From Glandiceps talaboti (taxonomy: Eukaryota; Hemichordata; Enteropneusta; Spengelidae): a DNA stretch of 60,000 bases. Below, in pieces: positions 31,834-42,746 of the stretch. The stretch is taken from the NCBI RefSeq assembly GCF_964340395.1, contig NC_135552.1, positions 4,913,201 through 4,973,200 of the forward strand, given 5' to 3'. Every line of letters begins with the position of its first letter. Within the stretch, counting starts at the first letter, position 1. Below the pieces are notes generated by a model that was not told where the DNA came from, did no database searches, and was given only the letters and a program-made list of their open reading frames with translations. The position numbers were made by a program, and so were the translations under genes.

Positions 31834-34800
31834 ATGGTGAAAAGATGTGCTTGGGGTACGTGCAGATCAGATGAGCGGTATCTGGGTACCAAACCTACTA
31901 TCCACTTTGTATCGTTCCCCAAACCAAAAACGCAACTAGAAAAATGTCTGCGGTGGACAAAGGCGTGTGGCAGACCACGTACACTACCAACTAAATACCG
32001 ACAAAATCAATAAACACAAGTATATCTGTTCTAAGGTAAGAATTATAAATCTATAAAAAAATATAAATGGTTAAAATTAAATGTTACAGTGTTCTTATTT
32101 TGCATTTTTCGCCTCGTGCAAGATTGTTTGTAATGAACTTCTGAAGCTGAACGATCGTTTGCAAAAATCGAACCAATGGCCTCGATCGAAAGGGCAATGT
32201 TGTCTGCTTGAACTGTTCTTCTTTTTGGTTCAAATTTAAGTTCCTGGTTCAAATTTAAACTAACCCAGAGGTGATTTCAGTAATTTAGACCCCTCAAGCG
32301 ACAGTTTACTCTAAAATTACTTGTCAAGATGTATGCGATGTGCCGTATTTATGGATTGATTACATTTACAGAATGTACTTCGTTCGTTGAATTAGATTCA
32401 TCTTCATATTCAACTTACAACTGTTTGTGTTTATTTTTAAAAACAACACTTTCCGGGTTCTGATGGCCCAACTGATGTGTGTCCTGACCCGCTGCCAGCA
32501 GATAGCAGTTCAAGACCACCACCGAAGCGAAAGGACAAGTGTGATGGTGACTTGTCTCCTGTACAGCCGTCAAACAGGAAATGTCTAGCGTACATATTCG
32601 ACAGTGATCATGTGTAAGTGAATGTTTACATTTTCGTTTAGAAGACATGGTTTATGATGGTTCTGTTCAAGTCATTTCTACTAAATTCTAGTATAGGCTT
32701 GTTTAAATGTTTCAATAAAAATAAATTATCAGTGTATTGATATTCAAAACAATACAAACAATATAGATGAGTGAGCTTGTATTTTCCAATGTAGAGAAAA
32801 CATACATTGTAATTTGTACAATTTGTACATCGTCATTCATTGACTTTGTGTCATTTTATGTATATAATGTAAAATATATCTGATCTCTTCACTACTCCTC
32901 CCTTTCAGTATGAATGCATATATGTAATATATACTATAAATCATTTTTTTCCCTTAGTGTATCCATACATCCGCCATTGGTTAGCAGCAGTGGCCTTGTT
33001 ACAGAGAGAAATGTAGGGACCCAGACAGAATGTGCTTGTAAGTACCAATGTTATTAGTATAGTTCAAGTATAGTATACAACAGTTATGATTACTACGATC
33101 ATCTCCACTCACTATGTATAGTCAAAGGTAACAACAAACCTGGCTAAACCACTTGCTGGGCCAAGGGTAATCAGTGCATGTCAGTAGTAATCGTAATCCA
33201 TAAAAATTAGACAGGCAGTTGTAATTAGTTACTTACTGTAGACAATTGCTAATATCTACTAGGGAACTCTTCATAATGGAACTCTTCATAACGTTGTCAA
33301 TGTCATGTTTATATCAACACTGTTGGGGTAGCACAGATTTCTTTGCTAGAGTAATAACCTTGACTATACATAGTGAGTGGAGATGATTGTAGTAATCGTA
33401 ACTACAATAATGTATATTGTATAGGAACTAGCCTTACAATGTTTTTATATTGTGTATCAAACTGTACAATTTATAGCTCTCATTCTCAGGTGTCCTCTTG
33501 CGTTAAATCTATTTCACATTTCTGTACCACATACATTGACAAAAAAAATTGTGTCATAAGATTTCTACCCAACTGTAAAATGTGTAAAAGATAAACAGTA
33601 CTTTCTTTACTGAAACAAGTAGCATTCTAGACATCTATCCACACACATCATTTTTGTAAACTTATTAATCAGAAACAATCACAATCAGTTTTATTATTCA
33701 TATATTTTATTGGGGCTGCATACAAGTTTGTCTGGGACACATACTATTGTGAAAGTAACACTATTACATACTATTATTACATATTACTTTTTGCAAAGGT
33801 ATGGTTTTGCATACTTTTGGAAAAATGCACAGAGCTTCTGCAACATCTCCTGCATGTACTCAACATCTGGCAGTATTCGTTGAATAAAAACATCTATCTG
33901 TGTAAATACAACAAAATCACAAAATTCTGCTCCTGATACCATCAACTGGCCCTGTACTTGAGCAAAATATGGATGTGTTCTTTTGAGCACTATTTCACCA
34001 TCAGGTCCTCGATACAACATGAAATTTGGCACTTCATTCACTGCCTGGTCGATTGTAAGGTTTCTTGCACAGTATGGGCACTTACATTCCATAATTCCAC
34101 ACTTTCCATGGTCGCATACTTTTCCATCTGGGGTCCCACCTAAAAAGCTAAATTCTGTATTTACAACAAGACCACAGTCATGGATATGTCTGCATGTGTG
34201 TACTTCAAGGTATTTTGATTTTGCTTTTGGCTCATTGCGTTTTCCATATTCTAATGAAGCAGCTGTGATTGATTTATGTTGAAACAAACTATTCAGAAAC
34301 TTTTCAGATGGAGCAGATTTCCTGTTTAAAATTCTACCGAAATTTGATGCTGTTAAACGGCATACTCGTGACTTAATCCAGGTTTCATTGTTTGCTTGTC
34401 CCCTTGTCTCTATTTCTAGTGTCTCTGGGTCAATTTGAGAATGTTCTTTATTCAACATACGGTACTCCTCTGGTAGTTTTATTGGTGCTGTTTTTGGAAG
34501 GGTTGTTGGTCCACAGCCCATACCATCAGATAGTTTAGAGGTTTTCATATTGTTCATCTGAAAGAAAGGGCAATGACAAGTTCATTATAGATTACAAAAT
34601 TAAATATTTGTTTGTTTTCATCTTACAGGGACATCACCTCTAGACCTACTTGTGCAAACTGCTGAAATGTTGAGATTAGAAAACAAACTGGAAGAGAAGG
34701 ATGCCACCATAAAAAAAACAACTTTAATCTGAGATAACAGAACGGGACCTAAAAATCAAGAAACTTCAGCAGGATGTCACAAATAATTGTAAATTTGGTG

Positions 34801-35729
34801 TTCATTGTGTACTGAGAAATCAAAAGAAACTTAAGGGCCCTCTTAAATACTATACAGGAATTAGTTATGTTAGATTTTTAGCCTTGTTATCATTTCTTTT
34901 ACCAAATGATACAGTGTTATCTTACAAGAAAGTTAGGACAGATATAAAAAATCAAGCAGGTAAAGATTGTCTGTTATTATGTTTGTGACGTTTGCAGCAT
35001 AATTTTGGACAGCGAGACTTAGCAGTAAGGTTTGGTTTAGGACTACAGTCAGCTAGGGATGTCTTTTATACATGGATTGACCACATGTATTGGAAGTTAG
35101 GTCAAATTAGTATTTTGGCCACACAGGAGTATTATTATGAATAAAATGCCTGCAGATTTTAAAAGGGTCTTTCCAAGAACTGTCATACTGATAGACTGTA
35201 CTGAATTAAAGACACAACAACCCAGTGCGTTGGCTCTTAAAAGTCAGTTGTATAGTGATTATGTCAAGTACGACACTTTAGAGTTTAATAGGATGTGATC
35301 CGTGTGGATCATTACTTTTTGTGTCCGAGTTATTTACAGGGAATATATCAGATGTACAAATATCTGAACAGAGTGGATTTTTAAAATTGGTGAAACAATT
35401 CCTAGATAATGGATATCTTATCCCAGGTGATGCTATCATGTCTGATAAAGGATTCACAATTCATAAAGAAATATCTGAACTTGGCTTGCAACTAAATATT
35501 CCTCCTTTTATATCATCGTCTTCTCAGATGTCAGTGGCAGATACACAGATTACAGAAAAAATAGCAAAACACAATCCATATTGAACACCTCATCGCTAAA
35601 ATAAAGACTTTTAAAATTGTTTCAGACATTATACAAGCCACTTTTTTTGAGAAGATCAACAGTATTTGGTCAGTGTGTTGTTATCTGACTCTATTTCAAG
35701 ATGTCTTTGTAAAAGAGAAAACACAATAA
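31834..35729 (+). pseudogene. THAP-domain DDE transposase (ISL2EU), four exons, decayed
   Basis: Exon 1 (31834-32035) starts MVKRCAWGTCRSDERY: the first two zinc ligands of a THAP finger, then IHFVSFPKPKTQLEKCLRW; after a frame change near 31975-31990 it reads LNTDKINKHKYICSK. Exon 2 (32447-32613) begins HFPGSDGPTDVCPDP, giving the last Cys-x2-His of THAP across the junction. Exon 3 (32958-33037) encodes TERNVGTQTECA. Exon 4 (34629-35729) has a leucine-rich coil (EMLRLENKLEEKD), a helix-turn-helix region (DLAVRFGLGLQSARDVFYTW) and a DDE_Tnp_4 core: VILIDCTELK, DAIMSDKGF, HIEHLIAKIKTF. All three acidic residues are present. Lesions: frameshift in exon 1, missing acceptor AG before exon 2 (AA at 32445-32446), an early frame break in exon 4 (A run near 34711), TGA near 34987, frame changes near 35140, 35290 and 35570. 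It would bind the element ends via THAP and cut DNA; this copy cannot. Confidence 0.85.
33069..33423. mobile_element. Nested inverted-repeat element in transposase intron 3
   Basis: Left arm 33069-33132 and right arm 33351-33423 are inverted copies; the shared core is GATTACTACGATCATCTCC then ACTCACTATGTATAGTCAA. The arms end in TATA at both tips. About 355 bp, no coding capacity. It inserted into (or arose inside) the larger transposon. Confidence 0.7.
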
Positions 35730-37496
35730 ACAAATAATTCGCAGGGCTACTATATACACAGTACACTTTTAATTTGTGGTGTCTTTTATTACATATCACA
35801 TCACATATAAAATATATCTATCAAAGAGTTGTTGATTATTTCACATATCTGATAGGATAACATAGATCCCAGCTGCACTTCTCCAAAAGATGTATGTATT
35901 GTTGGTACATCATCTGATAGAGTATATGCCAAGGGTGTTCCTTTCAGATTCTGTAATATGCCTATGTCAGTTGAAGTTACTTTTGGTAACCTGAAACATT
36001 TGTAAAACACAATTATAGGAGTTAATTACCTGAGCATTTAATCTGATAACACACATCCTCTTGAAGAAACTCACAAAATGTTTCTGTGTACAAATGTACT
36101 TGGCATCAAATCATGTATTTGCTGCACAAGTGTGTGTGTGTGTGTGTGTGTGTGGTGCGATTCAATGAGTATTTGCTGCGTTTATACGAGACTGTTACTA
36201 TAGATACATCAGTATATTGTAAGATTTGTGGCAAGCGAAATGGCTATGACACACACACTGCTAACACATATATGACAGATTTTAATAAATCATCCAATGT
36301 TGACATATCCTTTCTAAAGAGATGCCCTCAGAAATGAAAACAAAACATTTTAACTTTTCCCAAGTATACAAATGTTTGCAACATGAAAATGTAATGACAA
36401 AATCATAAACTATAAATCATGATGGTGTACTGTTTCTTACTTCTTATTACTGTCAACCTGACAGACTATTGGTCTTCTCTTTCTCGTTTCAATGGTTGGT
36501 CTTGCAACTACAACATGATTTATTGGGACTGGTTTTATCTTTGGTCCCCTTGGAATATGCCACTGTTGTGGAATGCTGGTACAGCTCAGCTGTGCTGGAA
36601 CATTAGTGAAGTTGTGTAACTTCTATCCTTGTAGTGATTTTATCAAGCCGAATATGACATGTGAACAGTGACCACTTAACCTGAAATGAAAATAAATAGC
36701 AGTCAGTGTTCAGTTGCTGTTAACAAAATGTATAGACAGTTACTAGGATGTAACGACAAGGATCGTGTACGTACAGGGTCTAAGTACGGTGGCAGGATGT
36801 TGGCGGATACGGGTAGACATGCAGTATGTATGGTCGAGGTACCGGTACTGTACATACACATACGGGCTGACCCTCAATGGAATTATTGACCATACCGGGG
36901 TAAAAATAATATTATCATGAAAAGTTTCCCCCCAAAATCAACTCCTTTTATTAGTAGTTAGCGGAAACTATATTTGTATGACTCACGAATGTGTTGGGCC
37001 AGGGTGAGATGAAAGTGATACGGAAATTGCGTCTACGCAGTGTTTACATAACAGGCAAACACAAAGTTCAAAGTTGAAGTACGTTTGTTCATATACTTTC
37101 CTACGTACGTAGAGGCTTACGTAGTTCTGTTATGATAACAGCAACAAATAATACAATTTTAGCAATACTGGTGAATTGTTTAAACATTTTAAAAAATTAA
37201 ACTTACCCTGCCTTACAAGAACAGTTGGCATTCGTCACTTTCCTCAGTACTCGTGAAATGTCAACTTCAATTTTGTGCGGTGACTCGGACTTCCTCATTG
37301 ATCGCCAGCATCGCGCCAACACTTTCAAATCATTACTAGCGTTATTTATCTTAATGTCATGAACATAACCTTGAGTGAAATAATTGAGTCCTTTATCCTG
37401 TGCCTTTTTGGAAAGATTTGAAACTCCAGGTAGGTAGGCAATTGAGATATCGTCGGGTACGCTCTGCAGACGATCTCCATACGAATTTGCCGCCAT
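33784..37496 (-). pseudogene. SWIM zinc finger - YqaJ-type exonuclease (ISL2EU partner protein), four exons
   Basis: Exons: 37207-37496 (ATG, MAANSYGDRLQ), 36441-36680, 35849-35990, 33784-34557; all join in phase, about 481 residues. Exon 1 ends ANCSCKAG and exon 2 begins LSGHCSHVIFG, forming a SWIM zinc site (C-x-C...C-x-H) across the intron; exon 2 ends with QQWHIPRGPKIKP. Exon 3 encodes LQNLKGTPLAYTLSDD. Exon 4 is the YqaJ domain: VCRLTASNFGRIL, YGKRNEPKAKSKY, LGGTPDG (catalytic Asp), IMECKCPY (Glu-x-Lys) and YFAQVQGQLMV; it looks intact to its stop. YqaJ is a lambda-exonuclease-like fold acting on DNA ends. Lesions: an in-frame TAG in exon 2 (CAA GGA TAG AAG, about 36624) and a changed donor after exon 3, which reads CAG|ATATGT where CAG|GTATGT is expected. 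The exon 4 acceptor (CTTTCAG) is good; the ATG at 34557 is just the first codon of that exon. Better preserved than its transposase partner. Confidence 0.85.
36127..36154. repeat. (GT)n microsatellite
   Basis: Short GT run inside the YqaJ gene's second intron region of the transposon. Confidence 0.9.
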
Positions 37497-37726
37497 GTTT
37501 TATTATCAGTACAATGTCCCACAAAACTCAAAGCTTGTGGGGCGTAGCAACAGTAACCATGGTGGGCGGGGCTTATTACGTAATGTGGAACCATGAATAA
37601 TATATACTATAGTAGAAATATATGTTCTCCTTACAGGTAGGAATGTATAGTCAAAAGGTTGTTATATTTAGTGCAGACCTGGAAAACTACAATCTATGAA
37701 ATATTACACTCCCCTATGCACATACA

Positions 37727-38440
37727 TCATGGAAGCCCACCTTGTGTTCCCACTTCATCGTGTATTTCCTGTCCTTTTGAATCCATAATGACCATCGGCT
37801 CTTCGCTGTCTAGCTGTTCTCGGACCAAGTCAGATATGGTATCGACGTTAGCATCGTTATGGTTTAATCTAAGGTATATCGTTTGTACAGGGTGTAGACT
37901 ATTTCCGGTTTCTTCGACAAGTTGTACACTCCTGAAAACAATGTATGATCTCATTATAACAAATGTGAAAGTGTCACAGCTTTGAAACATTCTGCATAAT
38001 AGATATAAAATATGCTTAAAATATCTGAACACCATCATGCTAAAATTAAACTTCAACGGTAATATAAATTGTATAAAGAATTTCTGAAAATGTTATTATA
38101 TATAAGATGATAGAATTACTAAACTCAGATGTATGTACTGTTGGCAGAAGTCAGTTATACAAGACCTTTCATTTAAGCTAAGTTTATAATGAAGGCAAAC
38201 AAAATACCTTTGAAATGTTTTTGCACAAGGACGTCGGAAAGTTGATGTGCCTGCAAGTTGTGGTGTCCGCTGAGCGAACGAAAATCGCGCGCCGCCACCT
38301 GCGAAAGGTGGAGGCGGAGTGCTCTGATGACGAGGTGGTACGTCACGGTCTAGAGGAGGTGACTGCAACTGAGAAGTGGACGACTGGGAGTCGACATTTT
38401 GCGTTTCACCATTCACTTCACAGTGGCTAGTGCCCGGCAT
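37727..38440 (-). CDS. Hypothetical two-exon protein, intact as read
   Basis: Exon 1 (38208-38440) starts at an ATG (MPGTSHCEVNGETQ), contains a proline-rich segment (STPPPPFAGGGARFSFAQ) and ends at a GTATTT donor. Exon 2 (37727-37931, acceptor GTTTTCAG) joins in phase: KTFQ|RSVQLVEETGNSLHPVQ, then TIYLRLNHNDANVDTISDLV, EEPMVIMDSKGQEIHDEVG, and a stop. About 145 residues. The second exon alternates strands and a helix in a way that recalls a ubiquitin-like fold, similar to leaders of multi-copy HECT-type proteins, but I cannot name a family. A possible further donor (CAAG|GTGGGC, just before the stop) means more exons may lie beyond. Exon 1 is GC-rich and CpG-rich, consistent with a first exon near a promoter. 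The gene sits only about 130 bp outside the right end of the ISL2EU element. Confidence 0.5.
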
Positions 38441-39741
38441 TTGTCAATTGTATGAGAGGGAAATTACCCCTCTCATCAGGGAACACTGCGGTGTTTCTGT
38501 CGTCACTCAAAAATACACTTCTCTGACAAACCTGAAATGTAAAACATGTCATTCAGCCATCGCTAGTTCGGTGGCTGCCCAGGGCCGGGGGAGGGTCGGG
38601 GAGGGCCGCGGGGCATCTACCTCCGATAAAGATGACTGAAAACAACCTCTGGAAAAAAAACCTTGTTCAAAATATGGGGTCGAAAGTCGTACGTGCATTC
38701 ATAGAGGTGGGTCAAACCTCTACATATTGCTTTAAAAATCAAGACTCAAAAAGTCTACACGAGTCGTAAAAGGGGTCAAAACCGCGGTACATACGTATAC
38801 CCTTTCTATGTGAGTACGGGGTGGGGGAATCTAAATACATCCTACACACGCAGCCCACGGGCATTTGTTTCCCGAGTTATGACTCAGAATAGTTCTATTA
38901 GAATTCAAGAAAATGTCGATAATATCGTTAATATTGACGTATTTAGCCAACTATATATGAAAGGGGTAAACTTACACTTGTTTCTGTGATCGCGCAGGTT
39001 CACTCACTGCGATATAGCCAGGCCATAATCAGTCTTTGTGTTACGCATTAGTAGCCAGGGACATGTCAGAGCAATGCAGTGCAAGTGGCCGATAGATCGA
39101 AAACATACTAGTATATACATGACAACTGTAAAATATATACAATGTTAGACACAAGGTTAATGCTGGAAATTATCGGAACTTTACTTCGTCCACCACAGAT
39201 CTAGACACATGTTAAGATATTAATGCCAGTGAGTATTTCATGTCACAGAACTAGAAGTGAACCCGTCATATATTATGGATCGGTAAATGCACTGTACAAA
39301 ATATGCATTTCAATGTGATATCACTAGACACTGACCTAATTTTATTGGTTCAAATGCAATACATTTCTCCTATTCACTGTCTGACGGAGTGTAGTAACTG
39401 AAATCTCCTTGCATCAATTATGTAGTTATAACTTTTCTGTCAGGCTACTCTTGCAGTGTATTTCCAGCTGCTAAGTACATGCAAACTGCCAAGATCACAG
39501 TTATACACAGTGTTATTAGAGTTAAAGATGTGTATTGTGTATTAATTTTTTTCAGTGACAAACACAATAGCAATGGGAGGAATATTTACCTGGAATATTC
39601 TGACAATTTTAGTGACATTATTCATATCATCTTCGCGCAACGAAATTCGTTTTCTACCGACGTTGAACAGTACGTATGTGTCGACCATGTTCATGATGAT
39701 GTTCGCGCGGTTTGTGTCATTCATACCCTGGCGGGCTTTGC

Positions 39742-39790
<49 letters not shown>

Positions 39791-40009
39791 TTTCGGAATA
39801 GAAAAAAAAAATCCATATACTGGAGAAAAAATAGAAAAGGGGAAAAAAGACGGATTTGGTGACAATGGTGTTATATAAGACACTCGCAATAATCGGGTTT
39901 TGACACATGCAGCGAGCGCATGATAGACATTTACTTTATTATGTGAATGATCTGTTGACTCCATCATGTCATAAAAAGGAGATAAAGGGCCTAGGAAAAC
40001 AGTACAGGT
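38441..40009. other. Intergenic region with CpG-rich start and TTA microsatellite
   Basis: 38441-38640 is GC-rich and may contain the promoter of the gene at 37727-38440. The plus-strand open frames at 38215-38639 are antisense shadows of that GC-rich exon. 39740-39796 is a (TTA)n then (TTTA)n microsatellite. No other gene recognised. Confidence 0.5.
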
Positions 40010-40640
40010 TTTGATGTATCGTTATATGATCGACAGAACGAGTAATAGAAAATGAACACAGATGGCGCCTTTCGTTTTCTTTTGTTCGACTATAAAACGG
40101 AAAACGAAAAACGGACACATACAGTTTGTTTACTATCGATTGAGTGTACGGTGATAGAGAATGAGTAGTTTGTCTTGATTCCCTTTCTCACCATCAAAGC
40201 GAAGAATGAAAACTGAACACAGGTTAGTTTTTCGTTTCATTGATTAATTGTGTTAAACGAAAAAAGGAACAGGGTTTGTTTACCGTTTTTGTATTATCAT
40301 AAAACGAAACAGCAATGGGAAAAACAATTAGTTTTCTTTGTTATGTTTTCCGATCGATGACACCAAAAACGAAAAACAAATTGTTTTTCCTTTTCCGATC
40401 GAGAAAACGAAAAACGAAGCAGGCACTGGTTTTCGTTTTTCTTGTTTGCAATAGACAAACGAAAAACAAATGGACGGTGTATACACGGACCTGGTTGAAG
40501 CCCGTGTAGACGCAAACGCGTCCTGAACCTGTCCTGAAACCGTCCTGACTTAGGACACCTTTGAGAGGTTTCCTGAAACCCTCCTGACTTCGTCATATGT
40601 GCTGCGTGGACGCGTTTCGTCCTGAAAGCCTCCTGACCCC
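40010..40640. repeat. Repeat block of AAAACGAAAAAC motifs followed by TCCTGA-type repeats
   Basis: 40010-40495 contains many copies of 'AAACGAAAAACG' in both orientations, including the inverted partner of 20318-20365. 40515-40640 contains five or more loose copies of 'GTCCTGAAACC.TCCTGAC'. The second part also contains short inverted pairs. Possibly the terminal or subterminal region of the Harbinger-like element that follows, but no matching right end was found. Confidence 0.55.
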
Positions 40641-41164
40641 GGAAGTAGATCTACGAGAATGTCAGGTGATAGGTAATCAGCTGATAAAACGTGGGCACGG
40701 TTGCATCTACCGAAAGGTTGTGTTATGACTGAAAATTTCGTTCAGGTCAGTAATGATGTATACTTTTGTGCATATTTCAATTCTCTGTGGTGTAAAATTT
40801 ACTATAGGTGCAAAATATAATGGTAACTCGATAACATTGATGTGTTTTGTGTGTGTTCATGAACGATTATTTGTCAAGTCGGCGCGAAATCGTGATGTAA
40901 ACGGACATTTATTAATATAAGTTCGTTAATTTCTGAATTTTTTCGTCCATGGTTTTTATAATGTACACATGAACAAGTTAAAAAACTAATTTCTCTCCCA
41001 AAATGTATGTGACTGTGTACTTTTTTGTAAATGAGTTAAACAACGTTAACACTTCATATGATTGTTGATTTCCAAAATATTGTAGAAACTGTTACTTTGT
41101 TACACATTTGGAACTATTCATAAACTTCTACATTTCTTGTGTATTGTGTCAAATAAATTTGGCA

Positions 41165-41560
41165 ACTAATTTCGGAAGAGATTTTTGGACAGACAATGAA
41201 ACAGCTGCGCTAGTTGCTGTATGGTGGTTATATACAGGAGGAATTGGAGAATAGTTCTCATACCAAGGGAACGTATCTCTAGTCTATTGAAAGATAGGCA
41301 CAACATAAATAGAACCGGCGACCAGTGTTTGACGAAAATAAGGCATCTTAAGGAGTCATACAAGAACTTTAAAGATGCTCTTAGGAAGTCTGGGAGTGGT
41401 CGCCCTTGTTTTGGCCATTGACGCAATATGGTGTAAGAGGCCACAAATAGACCCGAATCATGTCATTGACACTAGTGCCAATGCTAGTTCTGACAAAAAC
41501 AGCAACAGCAGTAGCAGCAGTAGTAATGGTACTAACTAGTAATACTGATGGTGAAGAAGA
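41165..41560 (+). pseudogene. Myb/SANT-like DNA-binding protein of Harbinger element, broken
   Basis: The protein can be followed through several frames: FGRDFWTDNETAALVAVW (start of a SANT/Myb_DNA-bind_4 helix with its Trp), then in another frame IQEELENSSHTKGTYL, then NRTGDQCLTKIRHLKESYKN and FKDALRKSGSGRP, and finally CKRPQIDPNHVIDTSA with a serine-rich tail ending at TAG near 41540. These match the order of the trihelix-like domain of Harbinger accessory proteins, where it helps the transposase bind DNA and enter the nucleus. At least three frame changes and a TAG are present. The minus-strand frame over the same interval is a shadow. Confidence 0.6.
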
Positions 41561-42746
41561 ATTAATCTGAACAGCAACCCGTGCAAACAGGTATCAATTT
41601 ATATCATTTCGTGTTTGTACTTTACACTATTTAAAATATTTATAAAATATTTTCTCTTCTCATCCACAAGATACACTTATTGACCATTTCTACCCTTGCC
41701 CTATTTTTTTTAGGGTTCCGCAAATTAACTTTTAGCTCTAGGGATGACAAAGGGGTATTTATTTGATTTTAAAATTATGAAACTACTTAAATTTACAGTC
41801 TGTCCAAATGAAACTAAATAAGAAACAGCATAAAGTCCATGATGATGTTGGTAATTCAATTAAAATTGCAAGATGATAGAAAAAAATGTATTGTACTACA
41901 AATTTCATTAACAAACATTTTACACACTTTGTAATGTTTTGCAATTTAATGTGTTACGGAGAAGAGATTGGTAATAGTTTTTCCATATTATTTTTTCAAA
42001 GTAGCAAAATGGAATAATGTTAAAAAAAAATAGTTATCCAAAATAACCCATTGTCAAAATGTCATCCATATATAGCTACTTTATACATTTATTGTATTTG
42101 ACCCTGACATGTTTTTTTCACTAGATAACATAGTGACTGTTTGTTCATTGTATGTACATATCTAGTAGATCCATGGTATATGTTAACTTTCATCAGGACG
42201 ATTCTAATTTATTGAACACCATTTTGTACATGTCAATTAGAAGTGTATTTTATTTCTGAGTAGTGTAATAATAAATTGAAATCATGAATACTTTGGACCC
42301 TGATGTCAAAAATCAATTTGATTTGATATACTGTGAAACATACTATATTTACTGGTACATGAATAAGTTTGGTGATTCACTATTGTTCAGGTTGTGCAAT
42401 ATTATGGGTAGCCTATATATAACAAAATAGGTTTAAAAGATGGTCGAGTTGCAGCTAGTGCAGCTTTAAGAGAACCTCGTCGCATTGGATATATCAGAAT
42501 CCTAATAAAAAAATAAATCCTACGGCTTGGGAACATAATAAGTGGAACGTCCACCCCAAATCAAACCAGTACCATTGAAAGGAAATTGCTTGATTTCCAC
42601 TGCCCCCCACATCCCACCCTTTGTAATTTCAACAGGCTCCCTTAGATAAGGATGGATAGAACAAGGAATGTGCATTCAGACTATCCCTATCTTCAACAAA
42701 TTGCAGAGCTAATGCATTTCTCACTTGGCATTATTATTTGGTCTGT

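Larger units (their letters stand above)
31642..37596. mobile_element. ISL2EU (IS4EU)-type DNA transposon with interlocked transposase and YqaJ genes
   Basis: The left end reads TCATGGTCCAC (from 31642) and the reverse complement of the right end reads TCATGGTTCCAC (to 37596). AT stands outside both ends (31640-31641 and 37597-37598), the target duplication known for this superfamily. Length about 5,955 bp. It carries a THAP-domain DDE transposase on the plus strand and a SWIM-YqaJ nuclease on the minus strand, the known gene pair of ISL2EU elements. The terminal repeats are short (about 12 bp with one gap), so the ends rest on the combination of repeat, duplication and gene content. A 355-bp inverted-repeat element is nested in a transposase intron. 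Confidence 0.85.

Noticed and set aside
32415-32648. Minus-strand frame of 77 codons
   Set aside because: Antisense to transposase exon 2, whose plus-strand translation continues the THAP domain.
35841-35850. An AT-AC (U12) intron after YqaJ exon 3
   Set aside because: The matching acceptor is a normal pyrimidine-AG and the donor lacks the long U12 consensus; a mutated GT donor is simpler.
38215-38639. Plus-strand open frames in GC-rich DNA
   Set aside because: Antisense to a minus-strand exon with a good ATG, splice donor and phase-matched second exon; they lack splice context.
41166-41444. Minus-strand 92-codon frame
   Set aside because: Antisense to the Myb/SANT-like sequence, whose conserved order of residues on the plus strand is convincing despite frame breaks.
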